Part shown: positions 52,466-62,605 of the stretch, piece by piece
Layout of the letters: every line of letters starts with the position of its first letter
Numbering within the stretch: position 1 is the stretch's first letter
Assembly (NCBI RefSeq): GCF_019139815.1
Contig: NZ_CP077079.1
Span: 5,897,001-5,961,000 of the forward strand
Source: Pseudomonas asgharzadehiana
Lineage (GTDB): Bacteria; Pseudomonadota; Gammaproteobacteria; Pseudomonadales; Pseudomonadaceae
Length of the DNA stretch: 64,000 nucleotides
Direction of reading: 5' to 3'
Position numbers and translations under genes: made by a program
Notes under the pieces: model-generated
Databases searched by the model: none
What the model was told of the DNA's origin: nothing
Seen by the model: only the letters and a program-made list of their open reading frames with translations

Positions 52466-54173
52466 GCAACATGTCGCTGGACTCCAATTGCAGGTAACGT
52501 GGCTTGGCCAACGAGACCTTCCCCGCGCGGATGTCGTGGATCAGCGTTTCAGTGTCGACGGCTCCGTCCGGCAGTTGCGTCCACAGCAAGGGGCCGCGAT
52601 CGTCCCATTCACCCTTACTGTCCTGCACAAAAATGCGCGGTGGCTTGAAGTCGTGGCGGTAGCTGGTGCGGGGTATTGCCAGCACTTCGGGCCGGCCATC
52701 TTCATCGAGGTCCACTGCCCACAGTACACAGCCGGGCTCGCAGGGTGAGTCGGTGTCCAGGCTGAGTTCGGCGAACTGTTCGCTGTCTTTGGGCTGCGGC
52801 CCGATCCATTCCAGTTTGGGCTTGGGCCGCTGGGCGCGTTCTTTTTCGTACTGTTCGCTGAAACTCAGCGAGGTGTCGTCCATGCGCTCGCGCAGGGCGC
52901 GGCGTGACTCCGGGTTCAGGATGCGCTCCTGGTCCAGGTCGACCTGCAACTTCGCATAGGCCTCCTGGCCCGCCTTCTCCAAGCCGAATCGCAGGTTATG
53001 CGCATCAAACGCTTCAGCCTTGATGCGTCCGTCGAGCAAACGCCGCACCTGATCGTCGACGCTCAGGCGCACCGGGTCCAGGAGCGGCGTGTTGATCAGC
53101 ACCAGCAGCCCACAGAACAGCAACGCCAGGGCCGGGTTGGTCAGCCGCAAGTTGCCCAGCCAGACCGGCGAGCGCAAGGCCACCGCCCACACCGCCGCCA
53201 GGCCATACAAGCCGCACAGCACGGCCAGTGCCAGCGCGATGAAGCGCAGTGGCGACAAGGCATATTGCTCGACCCGCAGCCAGCTTGAGTAAAACGCTAA
53301 CCCTGCGAGTATCGGCAGGCACAGCAGGCTCAACTCGATAAAGTGCGTCAACCATTTGGGATACGGGCGGGGTTGCACGCCATCCTGGAAAACCCCATTG
53401 AGCAGGAACAACTGCGCCCCGGCCAGCACCAGCAGAATCGGGGTGGAGTAGCCCGTCGCCCAAATCCGCGACAGCCCGGTGAAGGGCAAGGTCAGGGTAA
53501 ACAACACGCTGATCAGCGCGATCAACGGTAACAACAGACCACAAGCGCTCAACAACATGCCGCGCATCTGGCCGATAACCTTCTCGCTGCGCGCCGCCAG
53601 GTACATCCCCAGGGCGAACACCAGCGGCAGGCTGAAGCACAGGAATAGCTTGCTCCAGAAGTGATGCTCGAAAAACTCGATGCCCAGCATCAGGAACAGT
53701 TGGCCCCAGAGCTTGAGCAACAGCATGAACACCGCCACCAGAATCAGGGCGTACAGCACAATAAACACACTGCTCCAGGCTTGCAGGAACAGGGCTTCAT
53801 AACGCCAGCGCTCGCCTTTGGCCGCAGGCCAGGCGAACAGAAACGTGGCGCAGACATAACTCAACACCACCAGGCTGATGACCCACGAATTGATCGCCCA
53901 GCGAGGATTGCCCTCAGGGTCAAGGCCCTGGCAGACCCACAGCGTCATGCCACCCATCAGCAAGGTAAACGCCAGCGTAGGCAGCAATGAGCGCCAATGT
54001 CGGGCTTTTTCGCCCAGCAACTGCAAGGCCGTACCACCTACCAACACAACGGTGCCGGTGACAAAAAACAGCGTCTCGCTCAAGCGATGCAGTTGTCCGG
54101 CGTAATAGCAGACGATTCCCTGGATCAGGCCGATCAGCAGGTAGAACCCTAGAAAACGGTGAATAGCGGGCAT
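52440..54173 (-). CDS. DUF4153 domain membrane protein
   Basis: A 577-residue integral membrane protein with about 10-12 hydrophobic segments over residues 5-390 (for example FLGFYLLIGLIQGIVCYYAG and LILVAVFMLLLKLWGQLFLM), matching DUF4153. A large soluble C-terminal part (about 395-577) follows, with a calcium-loop-like DLDEDGRPE near residue 490. The function is unknown. I chose the ATG at 54173 because AAGGA lies just ahead; an in-frame start at 54203 is possible. It overlaps the convergent MFS gene by 26 bases. Confidence 0.8.
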   Translation of the reverse strand: MPAIHRFLGFYLLIGLIQGIVCYYAGQLHRLSETLFFVTGTVVLVGGTALQLLGEKARHWRSLLPTLAFTLLMGGMTLWVCQGLDPEGNPRWAINSWVISLVVLSYVCATFLFAWPAAKGERWRYEALFLQAWSSVFIVLYALILVAVFMLLLKLWGQLFLMLGIEFFEHHFWSKLFLCFSLPLVFALGMYLAARSEKVIGQMRGMLLSACGLLLPLIALISVLFTLTLPFTGLSRIWATGYSTPILLVLAGAQLFLLNGVFQDGVQPRPYPKWLTHFIELSLLCLPILAGLAFYSSWLRVEQYALSPLRFIALALAVLCGLYGLAAVWAVALRSPVWLGNLRLTNPALALLFCGLLVLINTPLLDPVRLSVDDQVRRLLDGRIKAEAFDAHNLRFGLEKAGQEAYAKLQVDLDQERILNPESRRALRERMDDTSLSFSEQYEKERAQRPKPKLEWIGPQPKDSEQFAELSLDTDSPCEPGCVLWAVDLDEDGRPEVLAIPRTSYRHDFKPPRIFVQDSKGEWDDRGPLLWTQLPDGAVDTETLIHDIRAGKVSLAKPRYLQLESSDMLLTPVIRER

Positions 54174-54452
54174 TCCAATTCCTTTGGAGCGAGGTGAGGG
54201 CAAAGGGCCGCTAGTCTAAACAAAGCCGGCGGCGCTGAGTATTGCCCCATTCCCTCCAGCCGCCAGCGGTGTAGAATCGGCCCTATTCATCGCCAGTCAT
54301 CCCCCGGCGGGTTTATGAGCTCAAGGCCACTGCGCACGGCGATCCCGTAACGTTTGCGGCAACTTCCGGACACCAGTGCCATTTTTCGGGTGTTCCAGAC
54401 GTCAATAGAAGCTCACTCCCCTTTGATACCGATTAGCCGCCCGGAGTGCTCC
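54174..54452. promoter_or_regulatory. Divergent promoter region, DUF4153 gene / ilvD
   Basis: A 279-base intergenic region separating divergent genes. No repeat, hairpin with T-run or conserved leader peptide was recognised; a stretch TGTAGAATCGGCCC near 54269 could be part of the ilvD promoter. No specific element is claimed. Confidence 0.3.
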
Positions 54453-56294
54453 ATGCCAGATTACCGCTCGAAAACATCCACCCACGGCCGCAACATGGCC
54501 GGTGCGCGCGCGCTGTGGCGTGCCACGGGGATGAAAGATGACGACTTCAAAAAGCCGATCATCGCGATTGCCAACTCGTTTACCCAGTTCGTACCGGGCC
54601 ACGTCCACCTCAAGGACCTGGGCCAACTGGTCGCCCGCGAAATCGAACGCGCCGGCGGCGTGGCCAAGGAATTCAACACCATCGCCGTGGACGACGGCAT
54701 CGCCATGGGCCATGACGGCATGCTGTATTCCCTGCCGAGCCGCGAGATCATCGCCGACTCCGTGGAGTACATGGTCAACGCCCACTGCGCCGACGCCATC
54801 GTGTGCATCTCCAACTGCGACAAGATCACCCCCGGCATGCTGATGGCCGCCCTGCGCCTGAACATCCCGGTGATCTTCGTTTCCGGCGGCCCGATGGAAG
54901 CCGGCAAGACCAAATTGGCCAGCCACGGCCTCGATCTGGTCGACGCCATGGTCATCGCCGCCGATTCCAGCGCATCTGACGAGAAGGTCGCGGAATACGA
55001 GCGCAGCGCCTGCCCGACCTGCGGTTCGTGCTCCGGCATGTTCACCGCCAACTCGATGAACTGCCTGGTGGAAGCCTTAGGGCTGGCCTTACCGGGCAAC
55101 GGTTCCACGCTGGCCACCCACAGCGACCGCGAGCAGCTGTTCCTGCAGGCCGGCCGTACCATCGTCGAGCTGTGCAAGCGCTACTACGGCGAGAACGATG
55201 AGTCGGTGTTGCCGCGCAACATCGCCAACTTCAAGGCGTTCGAAAACGCCATGACCCTGGACATCGCCATGGGCGGTTCCACCAACACCATCCTGCACTT
55301 GCTGGCCGCGGCCCAGGAAGCCGAGATCGATTTCGACCTGCGCGACATCGACCGCCTGTCCCGTCACGTGCCGCAACTGTGCAAGGTCGCGCCGAATATC
55401 CAGAAGTACCACATGGAAGACGTGCATCGCGCCGGCGGGATCTTCTCGATCCTCGGCTCCCTGGCCCGTGGCGGCCTGCTGCACACCGACCTGCCGACCG
55501 TGCACAGCACGTCCCTGGCCGAAGGCATCGCCAAGTGGGACATCACCCAGACCGACGACGAAGCCGTGCACACCTTCTTCAAGGCAGGCCCGGCCGGCAT
55601 TCCGACCCAGACCGCGTTCAGCCAGTCGACCCGTTGGGACACCCTGGACGCCGACCGTGAAAACGGCTGCATCCGCAGTGTCGAACACGCCTACTCCAAG
55701 GAAGGCGGTCTGGCCGTGCTGTACGGCAACATCGCCCTCGACGGCTGCGTGGTCAAAACCGCCGGTGTGGATGAGTCCATCCACGTCTTCGAAGGCCGCG
55801 CCAAGATCTACGAAAGCCAGGACAGCTCGGTCCGCGGCATCCTCGCTGACGAAGTGAAGGAAGGCGACATCGTGATCATCCGCTACGAAGGCCCGAAAGG
55901 CGGCCCGGGTATGCAGGAGATGCTGTACCCCACGTCGTACCTGAAGTCCAAGGGCCTGGGCAAAGCTTGCGCCCTGCTCACCGACGGCCGCTTCTCCGGC
56001 GGCACCTCGGGCCTGTCGATCGGCCATGCTTCGCCGGAAGCCGCTGCCGGCGGCGCGATTGGCCTGGTGCAGGATGGCGACAAGGTGCTGATCGACATTC
56101 CAAACCGCTCGATCAACCTGTTGATCAGCGACGAAGAACTGGCGGCACGCCGGGTTGAGCAGGACAAGAAAGGTTGGAAGCCGGTAGAGAAGCGTCCGCG
56201 CAAAGTGACTACCGCGCTGAAGGCGTACGCATTGTTGGCCACCAGCGCCGACAAGGGTGCGGTACGCAACAAAGCCATGCTCGACGGCCTGTAA
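54453..56294 (+). CDS. ilvD: Dihydroxy-acid dehydratase
   Basis: A 613-residue iron-sulfur enzyme for the third common step of branched-chain amino acid synthesis. Cluster and active-site cysteines are in [20 protein letters not shown] and [20 protein letters not shown]. Other landmarks are [35 protein letters not shown] and a C-terminal swivelling domain. The start [20 protein letters not shown] at 54453 gives the canonical length; the longer frame from 54354 is not conserved. It is followed by a strong terminator. Confidence 0.97.
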   Translation: MPDYRSKTSTHGRNMAGARALWRATGMKDDDFKKPIIAIANSFTQFVPGHVHLKDLGQLVAREIERAGGVAKEFNTIAVDDGIAMGHDGMLYSLPSREIIADSVEYMVNAHCADAIVCISNCDKITPGMLMAALRLNIPVIFVSGGPMEAGKTKLASHGLDLVDAMVIAADSSASDEKVAEYERSACPTCGSCSGMFTANSMNCLVEALGLALPGNGSTLATHSDREQLFLQAGRTIVELCKRYYGENDESVLPRNIANFKAFENAMTLDIAMGGSTNTILHLLAAAQEAEIDFDLRDIDRLSRHVPQLCKVAPNIQKYHMEDVHRAGGIFSILGSLARGGLLHTDLPTVHSTSLAEGIAKWDITQTDDEAVHTFFKAGPAGIPTQTAFSQSTRWDTLDADRENGCIRSVEHAYSKEGGLAVLYGNIALDGCVVKTAGVDESIHVFEGRAKIYESQDSSVRGILADEVKEGDIVIIRYEGPKGGPGMQEMLYPTSYLKSKGLGKACALLTDGRFSGGTSGLSIGHASPEAAAGGAIGLVQDGDKVLIDIPNRSINLLISDEELAARRVEQDKKGWKPVEKRPRKVTTALKAYALLATSADKGAVRNKAMLDGL

Positions 56295-56305
56295 GCTTCG
56301 CGCAT

Positions 56306-56337
56306 AAAAAAGCCCCGCCAGGTGCGGGGCTTTTTTT
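56306..56337 (+). terminator. Rho-independent terminator of ilvD
   Basis: AGCCCCGC / GCGGGGCT stem with a 5-base loop is flanked by AAAAA and TTTTTTT, so it may work in both directions. It starts 12 bases after the ilvD stop. Confidence 0.93.
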
Positions 56338-56368
56338 GCCTGGAGAAAAACTCAGGACGCTGAAGATC

Positions 56369-56464
56369 AAAATGTGGGAGCGGGCTTGCTCGCGAAAGCG
56401 TTGGGTCAGTCATCTCATCTGTTACTGACCGGCCGCATTCGCGAGCAAGCCCGCTCCCACATTT
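56369..56464. repeat. REP-like twin palindrome (GCGAG variant)
   Basis: AAATGTGGGAGCGGGCTTGCTCGCGAAAGC and an inverted ATTCGCGAGCAAGCCCGCTCCCACATTT flank GGGTCAGTCATCTCATCTGTTACTGACC, itself an inverted repeat. It belongs to the CGCGAGCAAGCCCGC variant class. It is between convergent ilvD and the phosphatase gene. Confidence 0.85.
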
Positions 56465-56482
56465 ACCGGCTTACATCCATGG

Positions 56483-57544
56483 TCACTGGATATCTTCCGG
56501 CTTCACGATCACCCAGTTTTTATCCGCCGTCACCGGCAGCCCTTCCTTGGCCTGCGCCGCCGCGTGCTTGGCGATCATGCCGTTGAGTTGGGTCATGTAC
56601 TTGTCTTTGCGGTTGATCCACAGGTGGACGCCGCCCTTGGCCACGTCCACATCGTGGAACAGCATGTAGCCGTCGCTGGTCGGTGTGTCACCGCCGACAA
56701 TCACTGGTTTTTTCCATTCGTCGATGTAGGTGAGGATCGCTGCGTGTTTGCCGGCCATCCAGGTTGCCGGGGTCCACAGGTAGGGGGTGAGTTCCAGGCC
56801 GAGGTTGGCCTTCTCGTCATACTTGCCGGCGCTGATCTGCTTGCGGGCGGTGGTCAGCTCGCCGGTCTTGCGGTCCTTGAGCAGGGTGGTCACGCCGATG
56901 ACGTTTTCGGGTTTGACGTTGTAGCCGTACTTCGGATCGGCGGCGACCATGCGCACCAGCTCCTCGGAAGCGGCCGTCATCACATACACCTCGATGCCGT
57001 TTTCCATCAGCTTGTTGTACAGCTCGGCCTGGCCGGTGAAGACTTTGGGCGGCTGCACCTCGGATGTCTTCACCGCGTCGCCTTCAAAATAACTGACCGG
57101 CACCGGCTTGCCGGAGGCCATCAGCTCATCCACCTGAACCTTGAGTTCCTTGAGGGTGAAGCCAGAGAACACCTGGGCCACCCACGGGTAGCAGACCATG
57201 TCGTCCACTTCGCACAGGCGATAGTAGTAACTGAACAGGCTCTCTTTGTGGTCGGCGGTGTCTTTGAACGGCATCAGCTTGAGCGAAGGGTCAAGGCTCT
57301 CGCGGGTGATCAGGCCCTTGTTTTCCATGTAGGGCAGCAGGGACTCTTCGAGGTCGTAGCGATAGCTGGTGTTGTCCATGTCGAACACCGCGAAGTTACC
57401 CTTGTTGGCGTTGGCGGCGATCATTTCATTCAGTTGCTTGGCGGCGGGTGCCGGCCAGTGTTTCAACTCGGTGGCGGCAAACGCCTGGCCGGCGAGCCCC
57501 AGGCAAAGTGCGGCGGATACCAGTAGTTTCGGCGCGAGCTTCAT
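56483..57544 (-). CDS. pchP: Periplasmic HAD phosphatase, phosphorylcholine phosphatase type
   Basis: A 353-residue secreted HAD-superfamily enzyme. The signal peptide APKLLVSAALCLGLAGQAFA is cleaved after residue 23. Motif I is VFDMDNTSYRYDLEESLLPY (nucleophile D55, general acid D57); motif II Thr/Ser is in VYVMTAASEEL and motif IV in PVIVGGDTPTSDGYMLFHD. This pattern matches Pseudomonas phosphorylcholine phosphatase PchP, which releases choline from phosphocholine. The ATG at 57544 sits at the signal peptide; the frame continues upstream without conserved residues. It is divergent from tcyP. Confidence 0.85.
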   Translation of the reverse strand: MKLAPKLLVSAALCLGLAGQAFAATELKHWPAPAAKQLNEMIAANANKGNFAVFDMDNTSYRYDLEESLLPYMENKGLITRESLDPSLKLMPFKDTADHKESLFSYYYRLCEVDDMVCYPWVAQVFSGFTLKELKVQVDELMASGKPVPVSYFEGDAVKTSEVQPPKVFTGQAELYNKLMENGIEVYVMTAASEELVRMVAADPKYGYNVKPENVIGVTTLLKDRKTGELTTARKQISAGKYDEKANLGLELTPYLWTPATWMAGKHAAILTYIDEWKKPVIVGGDTPTSDGYMLFHDVDVAKGGVHLWINRKDKYMTQLNGMIAKHAAAQAKEGLPVTADKNWVIVKPEDIQ

Positions 57545-57787
57545 AGGCGTTGTCTCCCTCAAGTGAAAGACATCGACGCTAACAAATCCCTGTGACAGTT
57601 CCCGTGTCGAGCACGACAGTACGCGTCCTGATCCCGCCAGCGGCATACGCCTGAGCGCCAACCACTTATTCCAAAAACGACAGTCGCCATTCCATATCGG
57701 TATTAAATCATTATATTTCAAGCTGTTAGGCTTCCCGGTTCGCAATCGCAGGCTCACGCGATTGGCTGCCTTCTCAACGGAGCTTCA
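57545..57787. promoter_or_regulatory. Divergent promoter region, pchP / cystine transporter
   Basis: A 243-base region between divergent genes. The right part is AT-rich (TATTAAATCATTATATTTCAA at 57698-57720), fitting promoter DNA for the transporter gene. No specific operator was recognised. Confidence 0.4.
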
Positions 57788-59179
57788 ATGAATCTGCCCC
57801 TGATTCTCAATTTATTGGTGTTCGTGGCCCTGTTGCTGGGCCTGGCACAAACCCGCCGTACTAACTGGAGCCTGGCCAAGAAGGTGCTGTTCGCCCTGGT
57901 GCTGGGCGTGCTGTTCGGCGCGGCGTTGCACACGATCTATGGCGACGGTAACCCGGTGCTCAAGGCCTCCATCGGCTGGTTCGATCTGATCGGTAACGGC
58001 TACGTACAATTGCTGCAAATGATCGTGATCCCGCTGGTATTTGCCTCGATCCTCAGCGCGGTGGCACGCCTGCATAACGCGGCGTCCCTGGGCAAGATCA
58101 GCTTCCTGACCATCGGCACGCTGCTGTTCACCACCGCGATTGCGGCCTTGATCGGCATCGGCCTGACCAACCTGTTCGGCCTCACCGCCGACGGCCTGGT
58201 GGCCGGCACCCAGGAAATGGCGCGCCTGCAAGTAATCCAAAGTGATTACGCGGGCAAGGTCGCCGACCTGAATATCCCGCAGTTGCTGCTCTCGTTCGTG
58301 CCGGCCAACCCGTTCGCCGACCTGGCCCGGGCCAAGCCGACGTCGATTATCAGCGTGGTGATTTTCGCCGCGTTCCTGGGGGTTGCCGCGCTGCAACTGC
58401 TCAAGGACGACGTGGAAAAGGGCCAGAAGGTGCTCAATGCCATCGACACCCTGCAAGCCTGGGTGATGCGCCTGGTGCGCCTGGTGATGAAGCTGACCCC
58501 GTACGGCGTATTGGCGCTGATGACCAAAGTGGTCGCCGGCTCCAACCTGCAAGACATCATCAAGCTCGGCAGTTTTGTGCTGGTGTCGTACCTGGCTCTG
58601 GGCCTGATGTTCGTGGTGCATGGCCTGCTGCTGTCGCTGGCCGGGGTCAACCCGCTGCGGTTTTTCCGTAAGGTCTGGCCGGTGCTGACCTTTGCTTTCA
58701 CCAGCCGCTCCAGTGCGGCGGCGATTCCGCTGAGCATCGAAGCGCAAACCCGTCGCCTGGGCATCCCGCAGTCCATCGCCGGCTTCGCCGCCTCGTTTGG
58801 CGCGACCATCGGCCAGAACGGTTGCGCCGGTCTTTATCCTGCGATGTTGGCGGTGATGGTGGCGCCCACCGTGGGCATCAACCCACTGGACCCGCTGTGG
58901 ATCGCGACCCTGGTGGCCATTGTGACCCTGAGTTCGGCCGGTGTGGCGGGCGTGGGCGGCGGTGCGACGTTTGCCGCGCTGATCGTGCTGCCGGCGATGG
59001 GCTTGCCGGTGTCACTGGTGGCGCTGCTGATTTCCGTGGAGCCGCTGATCGACATGGGCCGCACGGCCTTGAACGTGAATGGTTCGATGACGGCCGGGGC
59101 GATCACCAGCCAGATCATGGGGCAGACGGATAAAGCGTTGCTGGAGGCCGATGAGCATGCGGAGTTAGCGCAGGCCTGA
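57788..59179 (+). CDS. tcyP: L-cystine symporter, TcyP/YdjN type
   Basis: A 463-residue dicarboxylate/amino-acid:cation symporter-fold protein. The N-terminal [20 protein letters not shown] is distinctive of the TcyP/YdjN cystine uptake group. Family signatures are [40 protein letters not shown] and [19 protein letters not shown]. It has the usual eight helices and two re-entrant loops by pattern. No regulatory gene is adjacent. A REP pair follows the stop. Confidence 0.88.
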   Translation: MNLPLILNLLVFVALLLGLAQTRRTNWSLAKKVLFALVLGVLFGAALHTIYGDGNPVLKASIGWFDLIGNGYVQLLQMIVIPLVFASILSAVARLHNAASLGKISFLTIGTLLFTTAIAALIGIGLTNLFGLTADGLVAGTQEMARLQVIQSDYAGKVADLNIPQLLLSFVPANPFADLARAKPTSIISVVIFAAFLGVAALQLLKDDVEKGQKVLNAIDTLQAWVMRLVRLVMKLTPYGVLALMTKVVAGSNLQDIIKLGSFVLVSYLALGLMFVVHGLLLSLAGVNPLRFFRKVWPVLTFAFTSRSSAAAIPLSIEAQTRRLGIPQSIAGFAASFGATIGQNGCAGLYPAMLAVMVAPTVGINPLDPLWIATLVAIVTLSSAGVAGVGGGATFAALIVLPAMGLPVSLVALLISVEPLIDMGRTALNVNGSMTAGAITSQIMGQTDKALLEADEHAELAQA

Positions 59180-59188
59180 TAGACCGCT

Positions 59189-59252
59189 ATCGGGGGCAAG
59201 CCCCCTCCCACATTTGGAATGCATTTCAATGTGGGAGGGCTTGCCCCCGATG
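59189..59252. repeat. REP-like pair, outward arrangement
   Basis: ATCGGGGGCAAGCCCCCTCCCACATTTG and TCAATGTGGGAGGGCTTGCCCCCGAT form an inverted pair around GAATGCATT. It is nearly the same design as 47919-47984. It lies between convergent tcyP and folA. Confidence 0.85.
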
Positions 59253-59255
59253 CTT

Positions 59256-59768
59256 TTAGGCCCTCTTCCAAACCTCAAAGTTGTAGGCCGGCTTATCACC
59301 TTCAGCTGGGTTCGGCAGGTTGGAAACCAGCGTCCACTGGTTCGCATCAAACGCCGGAAACCACGCATCGCCCTCAGGGCTCAGCGCCACCCGCGTCAGA
59401 TACAGGCGATCCGCCTGTTCCAACCCCTGCGCATACAACTGCGCACCGCCGATCAGCATCAGTTCATCCACGCCCTGCTCCAGCGCCCAGGCTTGCGCCC
59501 GCTCGACCGCCGCGTCCAGTGACGGAAAAACTTCCGCACCTTCCAGCATCAGGTCGGTCTGACGGCTGACCACAAGGTTCAAGCGCCCCGGCAAGGGTCG
59601 GCCCAGGGAATCCCAGGTCTTGCGCCCCATGATGATCGGCTTGCCCAGGGTGGTGGCCTTGAAATATTTGAAATCCCCCGGCAAATGCCAGGGCATGCGG
59701 TTATCGACGCCGATCACACGGTTTTCACCGAGGGCTGCGATCAGGCTTAAAGGGAGAGTTTTTTTCAT
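59256..59768 (-). CDS. folA: Dihydrofolate reductase
   Basis: A 170-residue NADPH-dependent enzyme reducing dihydrofolate for thymidylate, purine and methionine synthesis. The substrate-site motif is VDNRMPWHLPGDFKYFKATT (active Asp in GDF); NADPH binding is in KPIIMGRKTWDSLGRPLPGR and MLIGGAQLYAQGLEQA. The length is typical of chromosomal FolA. It is divergent from the DUF2868 gene with 69 bases between. Confidence 0.96.
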   Translation of the reverse strand: MKKTLPLSLIAALGENRVIGVDNRMPWHLPGDFKYFKATTLGKPIIMGRKTWDSLGRPLPGRLNLVVSRQTDLMLEGAEVFPSLDAAVERAQAWALEQGVDELMLIGGAQLYAQGLEQADRLYLTRVALSPEGDAWFPAFDANQWTLVSNLPNPAEGDKPAYNFEVWKRA

Positions 59769-59837
59769 GGCGACGAGAATACCAGAGCTGCAAGCCAGCG
59801 GTTATGCTCCAACCTCACTTGCTCAACAGGACGGCGC

Positions 59838-61217
59838 GTGACTGCACTGACTCCCCTGCACACACTCTGGCTGACAGAAACCGTGCGCCTGCGTGAAGAA
59901 CACGCCGGCCCCCTGGAAGACCAGGAAGCCAACCGACTGGCCCGCACGGCCGGCGGCGACCTGCCGGCGCGCATCCAGCACCGCGCCCTGCACTTGGCCG
60001 AGCGCGATGGCCTCAGCGCCGCCCTCACCCGCTGGCTGCAAGGTGCGCGGCTGGCGCTGGTGTTGCTGGCGATCGTTGCCGTTGTCAGCGGCGCCGGCCT
60101 GGCCTTTGCCGCGCTGGGCAACGGCCAGGCCCCGGTGAACGTGTTCTGGGCCCTGGGCAGCCTGCTCGGCTTGAACCTGATCCTGCTGCTCAGTTGGGCC
60201 CTGGGCCTGCTGTTTGCCGGCGAGCACAGCGCCAGTCTCGGCCGCCTGTGGCTATGGCTCAGCGAAAAACTGGCGCGTGACGCCAAGGCCGCGCAACTGG
60301 CGCCGGCGTTAGTGCTGTTGTTGCAGCGCCAAAAGCTCAATCGCTGGGCCGTCGGCGCGCTGGTCAACGGCCTATGGCTGCTGGCGTTGCTCAGTGCGTT
60401 GGTGATCCTGCTGACGCTGCTTGCCACAAGGCGCTACGGCTTCGTGTGGGAAACCACCATCCTCGGCGCCGACACCTTTGTCGCCGTCACCCAAGCCCTC
60501 GGCACCCTGCCTGCCTGGCTCGGCTTCAACGTGCCGACCGTCGAGATGATCCGCGCCAGCGGCGACTCGGCACTGACTATCGAAAACGCCCGCCAAGCCT
60601 GGGCCGCCTGGCTGGTGGGCGTGTTGCTGGTCTATGGCCTGCTGCCAAGGTTGATCCTCGCCCTGCTGTGCCTATGGCGCTGGAAACGCGGGCGTGCCGC
60701 GTTGCGCCTGGACCTGAACCTGCCCGGCTACAGCCAATTGCGCGAACGCTTGATGCCGAGCAGCGAACGCCTCGGGGTCAACGACGCCGCCCCGGAACAC
60801 CTGCACCCCGTCAGCGGCGGCGTGAGCGAACTGCAAAGCGACGGCGCGCTGGTGGTGGCGATCGAACTGGACGATCAACGCCCCTGGCCGCCCACATTGC
60901 CCGGCAACGTAAAAGACGCCGGCATTCTCGACAGCCGCGAATCGCGTCACAAACTGCTGGAGCAACTCACGCGCTTCCCGCCCGCGCGCCTGGCCATTGC
61001 CTGCGACCCTCGTCGCTCGCCGGATCGCGGCAGCCTGGCGCTGATCGGCGAACTGGCGCGCAGTGCCGGGGCCACCCGCGTGTGGTTGCTGCAAGCGCCA
61101 CCGGGCCAGGCGCTGGACGCCGAGCGCCTGGGCGATTGGCACACCGCGCTGCAACAGTTGCAGCTGCCGTTTGCCGACTGCGCGCCGCTGAACTGGCTGG
61201 AGACCGGTCATGACTAA
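59838..61217 (+). CDS. DUF2868 domain membrane protein
   Basis: A 459-residue protein with four hydrophobic helices near residues 71-92 (LALVLLAIVAVVSGAGLAFA), 101-127, 170-196 and 255-282, then a soluble C-terminal part of about 175 residues. It matches the DUF2868 pattern (LWLTETVRLREEHAGPLEDQ at the N-terminus). It starts with GTG at 59838. It overlaps by eight bases the GTPase gene that follows (ATGACTAA), a pairing that points to a joint membrane-associated function, unknown so far. Confidence 0.85.
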   Translation: MTALTPLHTLWLTETVRLREEHAGPLEDQEANRLARTAGGDLPARIQHRALHLAERDGLSAALTRWLQGARLALVLLAIVAVVSGAGLAFAALGNGQAPVNVFWALGSLLGLNLILLLSWALGLLFAGEHSASLGRLWLWLSEKLARDAKAAQLAPALVLLLQRQKLNRWAVGALVNGLWLLALLSALVILLTLLATRRYGFVWETTILGADTFVAVTQALGTLPAWLGFNVPTVEMIRASGDSALTIENARQAWAAWLVGVLLVYGLLPRLILALLCLWRWKRGRAALRLDLNLPGYSQLRERLMPSSERLGVNDAAPEHLHPVSGGVSELQSDGALVVAIELDDQRPWPPTLPGNVKDAGILDSRESRHKLLEQLTRFPPARLAIACDPRRSPDRGSLALIGELARSAGATRVWLLQAPPGQALDAERLGDWHTALQQLQLPFADCAPLNWLETGHD

Positions 61218-62577
61218 ACCGCTGAAACTCGCCGTGGTCGGCCACACCAATGTGGGCAAGACCTCGCTGCTGCGCACGCTGACCCGCGATGTGGGCTTCG
61301 GCGAGGTCTCCCATCGCCCCAGCACCACGCGGCATGTGGAAGGCGCGCGCTTGTCGGTGGAGGGCCAAGCCCTGCTGGAGCTGTACGACACGCCCGGCCT
61401 GGAAGATGCCATCGCCCTGCTCGACTACCTGGAACGCCTCGACCGCCCCGGCGAACGCCTGGATGGCCCGGCGCGCCTCTCACGGTTCCTCGAAGGCAGC
61501 GAAGCCCGCCAGCGTTTCGAGCAAGAGGCCAAGGTATTGCGCCAACTGCTGGCCTCGGATGCCGGCCTGTATGTGATCGACGCCCGCGAGCCGGTGCTGG
61601 CCAAGTACCGTGATGAGCTGCAAGTACTGGCCAGTTGCGGCAAACCGCTGCTGCCGGTGCTCAATTTCGTCAGCAGCAGCGGGCACCGCGAACCGGAGTG
61701 GCGCGAAGCCCTGGCCCGCCTTGGCCTGCATGCACTGGTGCGGTTTGACAGCGTGGCGCCGCCGCAAGACGGCGAGCGTCGCCTGTATGAAAGCCTCGCC
61801 TTGTTGCTGGAAAACGCACGGCCGCAATTGGAACGCTTGATTCTGGATCAAGAAGCCCAACGCCAGGCCCGCCAGCAAAGCGCCGCGCAGTTGATTGCCG
61901 AGCTGTTGATCGATTGCGCCGCGTGCCGGCGCAGCGTGGTCACTGAAGATGAGCCGCAAGCCATCAGCGAGTTGCGTAAAGCCGTGCGCCAGCGCGAACA
62001 AAAATGCGTGGAGGCGTTGCTCAAGCTGTTCGGGTTCCGCCCGCAGGACGCTGCCGCCAACGATCTACCGCTGCTCGACGGCCGCTGGGGCGATGACCTG
62101 TTCAACCCGGAAACCCTCAAGCAACTCGGCGTGCGCGTGGGCGGTGGGATCGCGGCCGGCGCGGCGGCCGGTGCCGGCGTAGACCTGCTGGTCGGTGGCC
62201 TGACGCTGGGCGCTGCCGCCTTAGCCGGTGCCATCGCCGGGGGCGCGCTGCAAACCGCGCGCGGTTATGGCAGCCGCCTGCTGGGCAAAATCAAAGGCCA
62301 GCGCGAGCTGACCGTCGACGACAGCGTGCTGCGCCTGCTCGCCCTGCGCCAACGCCAATTGCTCAAAGCCCTGAATCTGCGCGGCCACGCGGCGATGCAC
62401 AGCATCAAGGTCGACACGCCCCAAGACAAAACCTGGCGTGAAGGCAAGTTGCCGGACGCGCTGCACAAGGCCCGCGCCCATCCGCAGTGGTCGTCCCTCA
62501 ACCCTCACGCCAGACTGAGCCAGGCCGAGCGTCAGGAACAGATCGAAGCATTGGCTCAGCGCCTGGACGAATCCTGA
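61210..62577 (+). CDS. DUF3482 domain GTPase with glycine zipper
   Basis: A 455-residue GTPase-like protein. G1 is VVGHTNVGKTSLLRTL and G3 is LYDTPGLEDAIALLDYL. At the G4 position it has LPVLNFVSSSGHREP instead of NKxD, so guanine specificity may be changed. Residues about 306-353 are a glycine- and alanine-rich stretch (VGGGIAAGAAAGAGVDLLVG and GAAALAGAIAGGALQTARGY) like a glycine zipper able to insert in membranes. It belongs to the DUF3482 group found next to DUF2868 genes, and the two overlap by eight bases. The cellular role is not known. Confidence 0.85.
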   Translation: MTKPLKLAVVGHTNVGKTSLLRTLTRDVGFGEVSHRPSTTRHVEGARLSVEGQALLELYDTPGLEDAIALLDYLERLDRPGERLDGPARLSRFLEGSEARQRFEQEAKVLRQLLASDAGLYVIDAREPVLAKYRDELQVLASCGKPLLPVLNFVSSSGHREPEWREALARLGLHALVRFDSVAPPQDGERRLYESLALLLENARPQLERLILDQEAQRQARQQSAAQLIAELLIDCAACRRSVVTEDEPQAISELRKAVRQREQKCVEALLKLFGFRPQDAAANDLPLLDGRWGDDLFNPETLKQLGVRVGGGIAAGAAAGAGVDLLVGGLTLGAAALAGAIAGGALQTARGYGSRLLGKIKGQRELTVDDSVLRLLALRQRQLLKALNLRGHAAMHSIKVDTPQDKTWREGKLPDALHKARAHPQWSSLNPHARLSQAERQEQIEALAQRLDES

Positions 62578-62605
62578 TCGGCTGCCATCACCTGTTCCCG
62601 ATGCA

